Notes: generated by a model not told the origin, from the sequence alone. DNA of 20,009 nt from Rhodothermaceae bacterium (GCA_024643915.1 JAHEMB010000006.1:1-20009), one strand, 5' to 3'. Numbered from the stretch's first letter, positions 6,540 through 15,563 are shown. Translations and numbers: made by a program.

Positions 6540-9130
6540 TGATTACGAACGCCGAAGTCCTGGATTTCTGCGGATGCTGCGCAGGCGTCGAGCAAGAGAC
6601 GCCGGTGTCGGTCGAGAACCGCCCGGCCCTTTCGGCGCTGGCCTACCGAGTCGGCACGCACGGGCGGTTCAAGGCGTCGATGCTGGCGGCGCTGGGGCAG
6701 CAGGCAGCCCTTGGGGGCCTCTCCACACGCGCCGACGAGGACCCGACCATCGCCCTCCTTGATGGGTGGGCCGTCGTCCTGGATGTGCTCAGCTTTTACC
6801 AGGAGCGCATCGCCAACGAGGGGTACCTGCGCACGGCCACCGAGCGGCGGTCGGTGCTGGAACTGGCCCGGCGCATCGGGTATGAGCTGCGCCCCGGCGT
6901 GGCCGCCGGCACCTTCCTCGCCTTCACCGTAGAGGAGCCACCGGTGGCCCTGCCCCCCGACGGGCCGCGCATCCCGACGGCGGCCCTCGTGCCCGTCGGC
7001 ACGGCGGCGCAGAGCATCCCCGGCCAGGACGAACTGCCGCAGACCTTCGAAACGGTGGAGGAGGTGGCGGTGCGTGTCGCCTGGAACGCCATCGCGGCCC
7101 GGCAGCGGCTCGCGGTGGCGCCGCGTTTCGGCACGCGCTCGATCTACCTCGAAGGCGTCGCCAACAACCTCGACGCGGGCGATGCCCTGCTGCTCGTCGG
7201 CACCGAGCGGGAGGACGACGCGACGAGCGACCGCTGGGATTTCCGCCGCATCAAATCACTCGAAATCGACCGGGATCGTGTGCTGACGTTCATCCAGTTC
7301 GAGTATCCGCTCGGCTCGCTTCGCCCCTTCACCCGCCCCGCCGACGACCCCGACGTCTTCGTCTTCCGCAAACGCGCCGCCCTTTTCGGCCACAATGCGC
7401 CGGACTGGAACGCCATGCCGGACGAGGTGCGGGACCGCTATGCCGTGCAAGATGGAGGTGTGAACGCGCGGGCGCTTACCTACTCGGATTGGCCCGGCCT
7501 GACGATCTCCAGCATCAGCGAGGATGAAACCGGAACCGTGGTTTTCCTCGACGCGGCCTACCCGGAGATCGTGCCGGATAGCTGGGTGGCCCTCGCTCGC
7601 CCCGGCTACGTGGAGCTCTACCGGGTGGCCGAGGTGACCGAGGATTCGCGCTCGCGTTTCACGCTCTCGGCCAAGACCACGCGCCTCGTGCTCGAAGGCG
7701 AGAACCTTGCGGAGCGATTCGACGGGTACGTACGCGAGACGGTCGTCTTCGCCGTGAACGAGCCGCTCGTGCTGGCGGCGCACCCCATTGAGGACCCGGT
7801 GCCGGTGACGGACCCGGACCGGCAGGCACTGCTGTCCGAGGGGACGAACCAGGTGGTGCTGGCGGCGGTCGCCGAGGGGCTGGTCGAGGGGAGGCTCGTT
7901 GCCGTTACCGGGCTTGATGCCGAGAGCGGCGAGGCGCGGGCGGAGATCGTGACGCTTAAAGCTTTCGACGAGGTGGACGGGCTCACCCGGCTGACTTTCG
8001 AGGAAGACCTGATGCACAGCTACGCGCGGGCAAGCGTGCGTTTCAACGCCAACGTGGCGCGCGCCACGCACGGCGAGACCATCGTCGACGAAGTGCTCGG
8101 CAGCGGTGACGGCGCGGCGGTCTTTCAGTCGTTCACCCTATCGAAGACGCCCCTCACGTACGTGTCGGCAGCGACGGCCAGCGGCAGCGCCTCCACCCTG
8201 GCCGTGCGCGTCAACGATGTGCTGTGGGAGGAAGTCCCCACGCTTTACCAGACCGATCCTGACGCGCGCATCTACGTCACCCGCCTGGCCGATGGCGGCA
8301 CCGTGACGGTCTTGTTCGGCGATGGCAAGAACGGTGCGCGTCTGCCAACCGGGGTGGAGAACGTGCGGGCCACGTACCGCGCCGGGCTGGGCCTGGGCGG
8401 CCTCGTGGAGGAGCGGCAGATCAGCCTGCTGAAGACACGGCCGCTCGGGGTGAAAAAGGTGATCAACCCCCTGGCGCCCACCGGCGCCGCCGACCCCGAG
8501 GTGCTCGACGACGCCCGGCAGAACGCCCCCCTCACCGTCCTGACGCTCGACCGCATCGTATCGGTGCAGGACTTCGAGGATTTTGCGCGGGCCTTTTCCG
8601 GCGTCGCCAAGGCGCAGGCGACGCTCCTCTGGAACGGAGAGCAGCAACTTGTCCACCTCACCATTGCCGGCGAAGCGGGCGGCGACCTCCCGGAAAGCTC
8701 AGACACTTTCCGCTTTCTCGTTGCCGCCATCGACGCTGCCCGGCACGTCGACGAGCAGGTGGTGATCGGAAGCTACACGCCGCGCACGTTCGACGTGGCG
8801 GCGCGCGTGCTGGTCGATGCCGCGTACCGCGCCGAGGCGGTGCTGGCCGCCGTGGATGCGGCGCTCCTTGAGGTTTTCTCTTTCGAGGCGAGAAGCTTTG
8901 GGCAGGGGGTGACGGCGGGCGAGGTGCTGGCCGTGATGCAAGGGGTGGAGGGCGTCGTGGCCGTGGACCTCGAAGGGCTGGGCGGGCGCGACCCCTTCGT
9001 CGAAGAAGATGCCCAGCGCCTCGTTGCCGCCGGCGCCCGGTGGAGCGGCAGCGCCATCGTCCCGGCCGAGTTGCTGACGATCCGTCTCGATCCCAACGCG
9101 CGCATCCTCACGGAGATGACCACGCCATGA
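6539..9130 (+). CDS. Second baseplate-J-type wedge protein, Afp12-like
   Basis: 863 residues, distantly paralogous to the preceding protein. An equivalent helical signature is at residues about 78-120: LDVLSFYQERIANEGYL, then RTATERRSVLELARRIGYEL. A beta-rich middle follows, then RIYVTRLADGGTVTVLFGDGKNGARLPTG (broken here by the preceding ARI, about 577-605). Around 670-690 is SVQDFEDFARAFSGVAKAQA, the J-like C-terminal segment. An unusual cluster, FCGCCAG (10-16), opens the protein and could bind metal or be a family feature. It would pair with the upstream wedge protein in the baseplate. It overlaps the next gene by ATGA (9127-9130). Confidence 0.88.
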   Translation: MITNAEVLDFCGCCAGVEQETPVSVENRPALSALAYRVGTHGRFKASMLAALGQQAALGGLSTRADEDPTIALLDGWAVVLDVLSFYQERIANEGYLRTATERRSVLELARRIGYELRPGVAAGTFLAFTVEEPPVALPPDGPRIPTAALVPVGTAAQSIPGQDELPQTFETVEEVAVRVAWNAIAARQRLAVAPRFGTRSIYLEGVANNLDAGDALLLVGTEREDDATSDRWDFRRIKSLEIDRDRVLTFIQFEYPLGSLRPFTRPADDPDVFVFRKRAALFGHNAPDWNAMPDEVRDRYAVQDGGVNARALTYSDWPGLTISSISEDETGTVVFLDAAYPEIVPDSWVALARPGYVELYRVAEVTEDSRSRFTLSAKTTRLVLEGENLAERFDGYVRETVVFAVNEPLVLAAHPIEDPVPVTDPDRQALLSEGTNQVVLAAVAEGLVEGRLVAVTGLDAESGEARAEIVTLKAFDEVDGLTRLTFEEDLMHSYARASVRFNANVARATHGETIVDEVLGSGDGAAVFQSFTLSKTPLTYVSAATASGSASTLAVRVNDVLWEEVPTLYQTDPDARIYVTRLADGGTVTVLFGDGKNGARLPTGVENVRATYRAGLGLGGLVEERQISLLKTRPLGVKKVINPLAPTGAADPEVLDDARQNAPLTVLTLDRIVSVQDFEDFARAFSGVAKAQATLLWNGEQQLVHLTIAGEAGGDLPESSDTFRFLVAAIDAARHVDEQVVIGSYTPRTFDVAARVLVDAAYRAEAVLAAVDAALLEVFSFEARSFGQGVTAGEVLAVMQGVEGVVAVDLEGLGGRDPFVEEDAQRLVAAGARWSGSAIVPAELLTIRLDPNARILTEMTTP

Positions 9131-11409
9131 GCTATTCGACCGATGAATTGTATGAGTTGCTGCCGGCCATCTACCGGATCCGCGACGCCGAAGAGGGCGG
9201 GTCGCTGCGCGCCCTCGTGGCAGTGCTGGCCGAGGAGGCCCAAGTCCTCGAAGAAGACGTCGCCCAACTCTACGAAAACTGGTTCATCGAGACGTGCCAG
9301 CCGTGGGTGGTGCCCTACATCGGCGACCTGTTGAGCGTGCGCGACCTCTACGTCGTCGCGGCGGGTGCGACCTTCAGCCAGCGGGCGCGTGTCGCCAACA
9401 CCCTCGCCTTTCGCCGCCGCAAGGGCACGGCGACGATGCTCGAACAACTCGCCCGCGACACGACCGGCTGGCCCGCCCGCGCGGTGGAGTTTTTCGAGCT
9501 GCTGGCGACCACGCAGCATTTCAACCACGTCCGCCTGCACAACACGCGCACGCCCGACCTGCGCGACACCGACCGCCTCGAACTGCTCGACACCGCCTTC
9601 GATACCATCGCCCACACCGCCGACGTGCGCCGCATTGCCAGGGGGCGGGGGTGGCACAACATTCCCAATGTCGGCCTTTTCCTGTGGCGGCTCCAGGCGT
9701 ATCCCGTGCCCCGGAGCCAGGCCCGGCCCGCGCCCGACGGCCCGGCCGGCGCCTACCGGTTCCACCCGTACGGCCTCGACGGACCGCTCTTCAACCGCCC
9801 CCGGACCGAGACCGAGATTACGCACCTGGCTGAGGAGGTGAACGTGCCCGGCGTGTTGCGCCGCCGTCCCCTCCACGACGAACTCGAAGCCCGCCGGGAG
9901 GCCCTCGCCGAAGGCCGCACGCCCAATTATCTCTACTTCGACGACCGGGCCGACGCTGAGCATCCGCCGGCCTTCGCCCTTTTCCTCGACGGCAGCGACA
10001 CCCCCATCTCTTTCGATGAGGTGGCGGTGTGCAACCTGGCGGCCTGGCGTGTGCCGGAGGTGCCCATCACGGTAGCAATCGATCCGGTCCTGGGGCGGCT
10101 TGTGTTCCAGGCAGGCGTCAATCCCACCCGCGTTGAGGTCAGTTATGCCTACGGTTTCCCCGGAGACGTCGGGAGCGGCCCGTACAACCGGCGGACTTCT
10201 ATCGAAGAAGCGCTTACCCGCGAGGTGACCTGGCAGGTGGCCGTCGGCCAGGACCTGGCCGCTGATGGCGTGACCCTCTTCAACACTATCACCGATGCCG
10301 TCGCCGCGTGGAACGCGCAGCCGGCGAGCACCGTCGGCGTCATCGCCATCGTCGATAACGGGACGTACGCGGGGTCCCTGACGGGCGCGGCGGAGATCGA
10401 GATCGACGAGGGCAGCCTGCTGCTGATCGTGGCCGCGGAATGGCCGGATCGGCCCGCTATTGGCCCCGTCGAACCGGACGAGCGCCGGGCGCACCTGCTC
10501 GGCGACGTGGCCGTCCGGGGCGCGGTGGCGCCGGGGAGCGAGCAACTGCCGGGGACGCTCGTGCTCGATGGGCTCCTGATCGAGGGCGCGGTCATCGTTC
10601 GTGTCGGCGCCCTCGGCGGGCTGCGCCTGGCCCACACGACGGTGGGGATGCAGGACCCGGACGCCCCTCTTGGCCTTGCCGTGACGCCCTCGGTGAACGC
10701 AGCCCTGCAGAATAGGGAACTGACGCTCGAACTTGACCACAGCCTCTGCGGCCCTATCGTGGTGCCCGAGGCGATACGCGCCGTGCGGCTCCTCGACAGC
10801 GTCGTGCAGGCGCCGCGCGTCGACGGGTCGCGTGGCCCCGCCCTTGCGGCTGCCGGGGGCGGCGCCGGCCCACCGGCCACCATCGAGCGGTGCACCCTGC
10901 TCGGCAGCGTCCACGTTCGCGAACTGACCCTCGGCTCCGAAACGATTTTTTCCGAGCCCGCCGTGGCGGACCGCACCCAGATCGGGTGCGTCCGCTTCAG
11001 CTACGTGCCGGGAGGCTCGCGCACGCCCCGTCGTTTTCGCTGCCAGCCCACCCTCGCCCTGCAGCAGCGCGCCAACGAAATGGCGCAGGCAGGGGCAATT
11101 GCCGAGGCGTCCATCCAGGCATTGCCTGCGAGCGAACGCGACGCCATCGAGGCCCGCGTGCAGCCGACGTTCACGGCGACCCGGTACGGCCATCCCGCCT
11201 GCACCCAGCTCAGCCGCGCTTGCGCCCGAGAGATCCGCACGGGCGCCGAGGATGGGTCCGAGATGGGGGTGTGGAGCCTCCTCAAGCAACCGCAACGCCT
11301 CGCCAACCTCGAAGCCAGCCTCGACGATTATCTCCGTTTCGGGCTGGAGGCAGGGCTGATTTTGGTCAATGACCGACTGCAAGATGATTTTCTAGAAGAG
11401 GCGATCTGA
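9127..11409 (+). CDS. Phage-tail-protein-I-like baseplate protein with beta-helix C-terminus
   Basis: 760 residues from the ATG at 9127, which overlaps the previous stop in an ATGA. A GTG at 9040 in the same frame would add 29 residues of out-of-frame overlap and is rejected. Residues about 5-140 (YELLPAIYRIRDAE, EDVAQLYENWFIETCQPWVVPYIGD split across two strands, QRARVANTLAFRRRKGTATMLEQLARDTTGW) match the tail-protein-I family of eCIS and P2-type baseplates. From about 380 to 630 the sequence has short repeated hydrophobic turns (LVLDGLLIEGAVIV, LRLAHTTVG, ATIERCTLLGSVHV) of a right-handed beta-helix. The C-terminus has the eCIS-specific signature GAEDGSEMG (706-714) followed by LDDYLRFGLEAGLI. 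It likely bridges baseplate wedges and peripheral appendages. Confidence 0.88.
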   Translation: MSYSTDELYELLPAIYRIRDAEEGGSLRALVAVLAEEAQVLEEDVAQLYENWFIETCQPWVVPYIGDLLSVRDLYVVAAGATFSQRARVANTLAFRRRKGTATMLEQLARDTTGWPARAVEFFELLATTQHFNHVRLHNTRTPDLRDTDRLELLDTAFDTIAHTADVRRIARGRGWHNIPNVGLFLWRLQAYPVPRSQARPAPDGPAGAYRFHPYGLDGPLFNRPRTETEITHLAEEVNVPGVLRRRPLHDELEARREALAEGRTPNYLYFDDRADAEHPPAFALFLDGSDTPISFDEVAVCNLAAWRVPEVPITVAIDPVLGRLVFQAGVNPTRVEVSYAYGFPGDVGSGPYNRRTSIEEALTREVTWQVAVGQDLAADGVTLFNTITDAVAAWNAQPASTVGVIAIVDNGTYAGSLTGAAEIEIDEGSLLLIVAAEWPDRPAIGPVEPDERRAHLLGDVAVRGAVAPGSEQLPGTLVLDGLLIEGAVIVRVGALGGLRLAHTTVGMQDPDAPLGLAVTPSVNAALQNRELTLELDHSLCGPIVVPEAIRAVRLLDSVVQAPRVDGSRGPALAAAGGGAGPPATIERCTLLGSVHVRELTLGSETIFSEPAVADRTQIGCVRFSYVPGGSRTPRRFRCQPTLALQQRANEMAQAGAIAEASIQALPASERDAIEARVQPTFTATRYGHPACTQLSRACAREIRTGAEDGSEMGVWSLLKQPQRLANLEASLDDYLRFGLEAGLILVNDRLQDDFLEEAI

Positions 11410-14400
11410 TGAAAGGGGACTTCACGCGCAACACGTTCGATTCGCGCCGCCACTACAGCAGCGTTCGCATGCAGCAGGGGCGCGTCCAACTCGACGCCGA
11501 CTGGAACGAGCAGCAGGATATTGCGAAGCATCGCGTCGAGACGGAGGCGGTCGACCTCATCGGCGGGTGCGGCGGGCCGATCCACGAGGCTGGCTTTGCC
11601 CTGACGCCCGATGGTGACGACCTCATCATTGAGCCGGGCCGCTACTACGTCGACGGGCTCCTGTGCGAGAACGAAGCAGCCGATGCGCCGCTTCGCTACG
11701 GCGACGCGCAGCCGCACCTCCCCCTTGATGCGCCGGTGGCTGCCGAGGCCGACACGCCGCTCCTCCCCGTGGACGACGGCACCTACCTCGCCTACCTCGA
11801 CGTCTGGGAGCGCCACCTGACGGCCCTCGAAGCCCCGCCCATCCGTGAGGTGGCGCTGGGGGGGCCGGACACCGCCACGCGCACCCAGCTCGTCTGGCAG
11901 GTGAAGCTCCACCGCCTCGACGATGCAGAGGCCGCCGCCGACCCCGACTGCCTCAGCACCCTGGCTTCATGGGATGCCGTCATTGCGCCGGGCACGGGCG
12001 AACTCGGCGCGCGAGCCGAGCCCGATCCAGCCGCCGACGACCCCTGCATCGTTACCCCTGGCGCCGGCTTTCGCCGCCTGGAAAACCAGCTCTACCGAGT
12101 CGAAGTGCACGAGGGCGGTCTGCGGGCTGCGGCTTCTTTCAAATGGTCGCGCGACAATGGCTCCGTCGTGGCGCGCCTCGAAACGCAGAACACCGCGCTG
12201 ACTGAGTGGACCGTCAGCACGGTGGGGCGCGATGCGGTGCTGCGTTTCGCCGTGGGCCAGTACGTGGAACTGACCGACGATACGCACGAGTTGCTAGGCT
12301 TGCCCGGAACGCTCGTGCCTGTCAGCGGGGTCGAGGGCAACGTCCTAACCGTGGATCTCTCGCAACGGTGGCCCGCCGGCGGCTCGGTGGACCTGGCCGA
12401 TTTCCCCACGAACCCGAAGGTGCGGCGGTGGGATGGACTCCTCGACGGCATTACGAACCAGAATTTCAACGCGCTGGAAGACGGGGTGCAGGTGCGCCTG
12501 CGCGGCGGCGGTCGCCGCTACCATACGGGCGACTACTGGCTTATCCCCGCCCGCACAGCCACCGGAGACGTCGAGTGGCCCCGCGAAGGCAACGCACCCG
12601 CCTGGCGCACCGCCCTCGGCATCGAGCACCATTACTGCCGTCTGGCGCTCCTTTCCTTCGACGCCGCCGACGATCCTGCGTGGACCGTCCTCTCTGATTG
12701 CCGAAACCTCTTCCCGCCCGTCACCGAACTGACGAGTTTCTTCTACCTCGGTGGCGATGGGCAAGAGGCCCTTCCCGATCCCACGCAGCCCGCCCTTCTC
12801 GTGCCCCTCGCCCAGCCATTGCGGGCAGGCGTGGCCAACGGGCAGCATCCCGTGGTAGGCGCCCGGGTGCGCTTCGAGGTGATGGCGGGCAACGGGCAGG
12901 TGAACGGACAAGCCTCCGTCGAAGTCGCGACCGATGCCGAGGGAGTCGCCAGCGGCGACTGGTCGGTAGACGCGACGACGCAGGATCAGGTGGTGGAGGC
13001 CGTGCTGCTCGACGCCGCCGGCCAGCCGATGCATCTGCCCATCCGCTTCGGCGCCAACCTCAGCGTTGCCAGCGAAGTGGCCTACACCCCGGCGGACGAT
13101 TGCACCCTGCCGGCGAGCGTGACGACCGTGCAGGAGGCCCTCGACGAACTGTGCCGGCGCGGCTTCGACGAACCTGGCATCCACGTCGTCGAAGTCTCCC
13201 TCAATACCGGGGAGCCGTTGCTTAACGATACCGACGTGCGGGTCGATGATCTGGCGAACGGCCTAACCGTGATTTGCGATGCCGACGTGGTGCAGGCTTC
13301 GGTGCAAAACAAACCCGTCTGCTTCGTCACCCTCTACCTGCCGTTCCCTTTCAACTTCGCCGATCAGGAATTGTGGGGCTCGGATTTAATCGGGACGCGC
13401 CCCCTGCGTCTCGACGCCGAACTCAATGCCGACGACGACGAGATCTTCTGGCGGCCCGCCGCCGCCACGCAGGACTGGCTCGTGAACCGGCTTTTCCAGA
13501 TGATGCAGCAGTTAGAGCGGGGCGACCGGGTGCTGGCGTACCTGACCCTCAAGGGCAACTTTATCTGGGCCGACGGTGACGAGGAGCAGTTGTACCTCGA
13601 CGGCGAGGTGTTTGGCGCGCTGCGCGACGACGGCGGCACCGACGCCCTCTTGCCCAGCGGCGACCGGCAACGCGGCGGCGACCTGGAGATGTGGTTCTAC
13701 CTCGTCGCCGCAGAGGAAGCGGCACCGCCCGACATCACCGTTCAGCCGGAAGCGCTCAACTTTGGCCTTGTCGCCCTCGGCGCCTCGCGCAACCTGACGC
13801 TCCGGGTAGGCAACACCGGCAATGGCCCGCTGATCGTGCAAAACATCGCTCCCCAGCGGAGTGAGTTCACGGTGCTCACCCGGTCCTCCTTTACGCTGGC
13901 GCCGGGCAACACGGAAGATGTAGCCGTTCGGTTCACGCCGAACCAGCCGGGATCCATTGAGGGTAACCTCGTCATCTCCAGCAACGACCGCGAGACACCG
14001 CAGGTCTCCGTAAATATGTCTGGAGAGGGGGAGGCAGATCAGCCGATGAGCTTCGTGCAGGTGATCCACAACGCGCTCAACCTCGAAAGTCTCGACGTGC
14101 ATTTCAACCGAGAGCCCGTGCTGGGCGGCTTCCAGTTCCTCGACGCCACGCCGTTCATGGACCGGCCGCCCGGCCGGTTGCGCGTGGATGTCTTCCCGGC
14201 AGGCGTCGGCCCGGATGACGGTCCCCCGCTCGCCACCGGCACGTTCACCCTTGCCGGAGGGCAGGCCCTCTCGTTGATCATCTGCGGAGGTGATGAGGGC
14301 GGGGGCGTCCTCGTCGCCCACCAGGCAGCGCGACGGGCCGCAGCAGGCGGTGAGGTCGAATTGTTCATTGAGAACAGCCTCCTCGGCACCGGGGCAATAG

Positions 14401-14684
14401 ACGTCCGCACGCTGGATGAGGCAGGTGCGCTCGTCGTGCTGGCCGACAACCTCGGCCGGTGTTCGCGCACGGACTACGCGGAGCTTACGCCGCGGCAGAC
14501 TCAGTTCGAGATCCGTGACGCAGCGGGGGAAGCCCGTTTTGCTTCCTTTACCTTCGAACTGGGCGGGCGAGAGGGTGAGGCCCTGACGTTCGTGATTGGC
14601 GGCTTCCGCGGGCAGGCGGCGCAAAACGTTGTCATGCGCGGCTTCGACGCAAACGGCGAGGGGGTGATGCCCCTGGAAGGGTAG
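11409..14684 (+). CDS. DUF6519 eCIS protein with Ig-like, ASH-type and DUF4397 domains
   Basis: 1091 residues. The N-terminus (MKGDFTRNTFDSRRHYSSVR, then QQGRVQLDADWNEQQDI) is the hallmark of DUF6519 proteins that close many eCIS baseplate operons, and the domain covers roughly the first 450 residues. Residues about 465-555 look like a bacterial Ig-like (Big-1-type) domain (VVGARVRFEVMAGNG, VATDAEGVASGDW). Residues 774-873 are an ASH/'choice-of-anchor D' Ig domain (LNFGLVALGASRNLTLRVGN, VISSNDRETP). Residues 880 to about 1085 match DUF4397 (FVQVIHNALNLESLDVHFN, FEIRDAAGEARFASF). DUF4397 is normally found in exported or surface proteins, yet no signal peptide is present. These domains may give the particle an external binding surface. 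This is the last gene of the block and is coupled to the previous one by TGATG. Confidence 0.85.
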   Translation: MKGDFTRNTFDSRRHYSSVRMQQGRVQLDADWNEQQDIAKHRVETEAVDLIGGCGGPIHEAGFALTPDGDDLIIEPGRYYVDGLLCENEAADAPLRYGDAQPHLPLDAPVAAEADTPLLPVDDGTYLAYLDVWERHLTALEAPPIREVALGGPDTATRTQLVWQVKLHRLDDAEAAADPDCLSTLASWDAVIAPGTGELGARAEPDPAADDPCIVTPGAGFRRLENQLYRVEVHEGGLRAAASFKWSRDNGSVVARLETQNTALTEWTVSTVGRDAVLRFAVGQYVELTDDTHELLGLPGTLVPVSGVEGNVLTVDLSQRWPAGGSVDLADFPTNPKVRRWDGLLDGITNQNFNALEDGVQVRLRGGGRRYHTGDYWLIPARTATGDVEWPREGNAPAWRTALGIEHHYCRLALLSFDAADDPAWTVLSDCRNLFPPVTELTSFFYLGGDGQEALPDPTQPALLVPLAQPLRAGVANGQHPVVGARVRFEVMAGNGQVNGQASVEVATDAEGVASGDWSVDATTQDQVVEAVLLDAAGQPMHLPIRFGANLSVASEVAYTPADDCTLPASVTTVQEALDELCRRGFDEPGIHVVEVSLNTGEPLLNDTDVRVDDLANGLTVICDADVVQASVQNKPVCFVTLYLPFPFNFADQELWGSDLIGTRPLRLDAELNADDDEIFWRPAAATQDWLVNRLFQMMQQLERGDRVLAYLTLKGNFIWADGDEEQLYLDGEVFGALRDDGGTDALLPSGDRQRGGDLEMWFYLVAAEEAAPPDITVQPEALNFGLVALGASRNLTLRVGNTGNGPLIVQNIAPQRSEFTVLTRSSFTLAPGNTEDVAVRFTPNQPGSIEGNLVISSNDRETPQVSVNMSGEGEADQPMSFVQVIHNALNLESLDVHFNREPVLGGFQFLDATPFMDRPPGRLRVDVFPAGVGPDDGPPLATGTFTLAGGQALSLIICGGDEGGGVLVAHQAARRAAAGGEVELFIENSLLGTGAIDVRTLDEAGALVVLADNLGRCSRTDYAELTPRQTQFEIRDAAGEARFASFTFELGGREGEALTFVIGGFRGQAAQNVVMRGFDANGEGVMPLEG

Positions 14685-14687
14685 CGG

Positions 14688-14724
14688 GGCGCGGCGTCGG
14701 GGGCGCTTACTTTGCCGCCGCGCC
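14688..14724. terminator. Possible bidirectional terminator between converging genes
   Basis: A perfect 9-bp inverted repeat, GGCGCGGCG (14688-14696) and CGCCGCGCC (14716-14724), spans the 22-base gap between the eCIS operon and the converging lipoprotein gene. The right arm lies within the last lipoprotein codons. There is no clear U-tract, so intrinsic termination is uncertain. Confidence 0.35.
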
Positions 14725-15195
14725 GACGATGCGGATCTGGGCGAGGAAGGTGCCGTCGGTGATGCGGACCGTGCCGGGGCCGTCCACCTCGCTGGCCTCG
14801 AACGAGAAAACGCCCTCCACCGAGTTGCGGCCTGGGATGAACCGCTCGACGACGATCTGACCGCCCTCGTTGCCTCGGGACGCATACCGCGTGCGGACGG
14901 TGTCGGCGGCGAAGATGAAGAACTGGCCCTGCGTGCTGTCGATGGCGTAAACCTCCGGTCCGATGTATCTGTCGATGCGAATGACGATCTGCTGGATGGG
15001 GTCGTCGCGGCGCTCCCCGGTAATGAAGAGGCGATTCTGGCTATCCAGCACGGCAAAGCCGCGGCCTTCCCACGGCTGACCATCGACGGTGGCGCGGACG
15101 AAGAGGTCACTCTCGTCGGCGCTCGAATCGCAGCCGGCGAAAGAAAGGCACAAGAGGAAAAGGGTGAGGCTGGCAAGGAGGGAAAAGGGCCGCAT
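14707..15195 (-). CDS. Outer-membrane-type lipoprotein of unknown function (DUF6252-like)
   Basis: 162 residues. MRPF is followed by a hydrophobic signal (about 5-20) and the lipobox FAGC with lipidated Cys22, a type II signal sequence. The mature part is small and beta-rich: LFVRATVDGQPWEGRGFAVL at the start resembles the small lipoprotein families of Bacteroidota-like genomes (DUF6252 and relatives), then RLFITGERRD, QIVIRIDRYIG, VEGVFSFEASE and VRITDGTF. This assignment comes from pattern recognition only. An acidic stretch right after the cysteine (CDSSADESD) could act as a sorting signal for the cell surface, as known in Bacteroidota, but this is inference. It converges on the eCIS operon with 22 bases between stops, so it is a separate transcription unit. 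Confidence 0.75.
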   Translation of the reverse strand: MRPFSLLASLTLFLLCLSFAGCDSSADESDLFVRATVDGQPWEGRGFAVLDSQNRLFITGERRDDPIQQIVIRIDRYIGPEVYAIDSTQGQFFIFAADTVRTRYASRGNEGGQIVVERFIPGRNSVEGVFSFEASEVDGPGTVRITDGTFLAQIRIVGAAAK

Positions 15196-15415
15196 GGGGC
15201 TACGGGAAGTACGTTTGCGTGAAGGAGGTAGAGGCGCCCGTTAAGGTGCTGCGCCCGGCTTTTGTTCCACTTTCTCCACCCCCTGATCCGCTGGAGAACG
15301 TGCCCGCGTGGTGTCTAATTGCGTCTCTCTTGAAGAAAGCCATATTTCTTGACAAACGGGATAGAGGGCAAAAAGGAGGAACCCACCCCGCCTTTGTGTC
15401 TCTGGTGCGACAGGT

Positions 15416-15432
15416 GGTCTCACCCTGAGACC
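15416..15432. repeat. Perfect 7-bp hairpin upstream of the parA-like gene
   Basis: GGTCTCA (15416-15422) and TGAGACC (15426-15432) form a perfect stem with a CCC loop. It lies about 50 bases upstream of the putative -35 box and 11 bases before a 14-bp palindrome. It could be a regulator binding site or an RNA hairpin; function unknown. Confidence 0.5.
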
Positions 15433-15443
15433 GCGAAAGAGGC

Positions 15444-15457
15444 ACCGGGCGCCCGGT
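15444..15457. repeat. Perfect 14-bp palindrome, possible operator
   Basis: ACCGGGCGCCCGGT is identical to its own reverse complement. It lies 25 bases upstream of the candidate -35 element of the parA-like gene, a usual place for a dimeric regulator. In GC-rich DNA such palindromes also arise by chance. Confidence 0.4.
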
Positions 15458-15482
15458 TTGGGGAAAAGAATCGAAATTGTAC

Positions 15483-15511
15483 TTGATCTTTCGCTCGGAA
15501 TACGCTTTTAT
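15483..15511 (+). promoter_or_regulatory. Putative sigma-70-like promoter for the parA-like gene
   Basis: TTGATC (15483-15488) and TTTTAT (15506-15511) each match four of six consensus positions and are separated by exactly 17 bases, within the AT-richest stretch of the intergenic region and 66 bases before the start codon. If this lineage uses Bacteroidota-type promoters, the real element may differ. Confidence 0.35.
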
Positions 15512-15563
15512 GGCCTTTCCGGGTTTACACATTCTATGGGCATCACACTGTGTCAAAACCGTT

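Noticed and set aside
9040..9126. Upstream GTG start for the tail-protein-I gene
   Set aside because: It would overlap 91 bases of the preceding gene; the ATG at 9127 gives an ATGA overlap and the family N-terminus.
8773..11382. 869-codon open frame on the minus strand
   Set aside because: It lies opposite the tail-protein-I gene, has no family pattern and low-complexity Arg/Gly/His-rich composition; long antisense frames are expected in GC-rich DNA.
13512..15176. 554-codon minus-strand frame
   Set aside because: It runs antisense to the DUF6519 gene and out of frame through the lipoprotein gene, whose lipobox frame is clearly the real one.
15349..15354. TTGACA as a consensus -35 box
   Set aside because: No acceptable -10 element follows at 16-18 bases; AAAGGA at that distance is not promoter-like.
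15219..15428. 69-codon GTG-started frame in the lipoprotein-parA gap
   Set aside because: No ribosome binding site, no hydrophobic or domain pattern, and it covers probable regulatory sequence.
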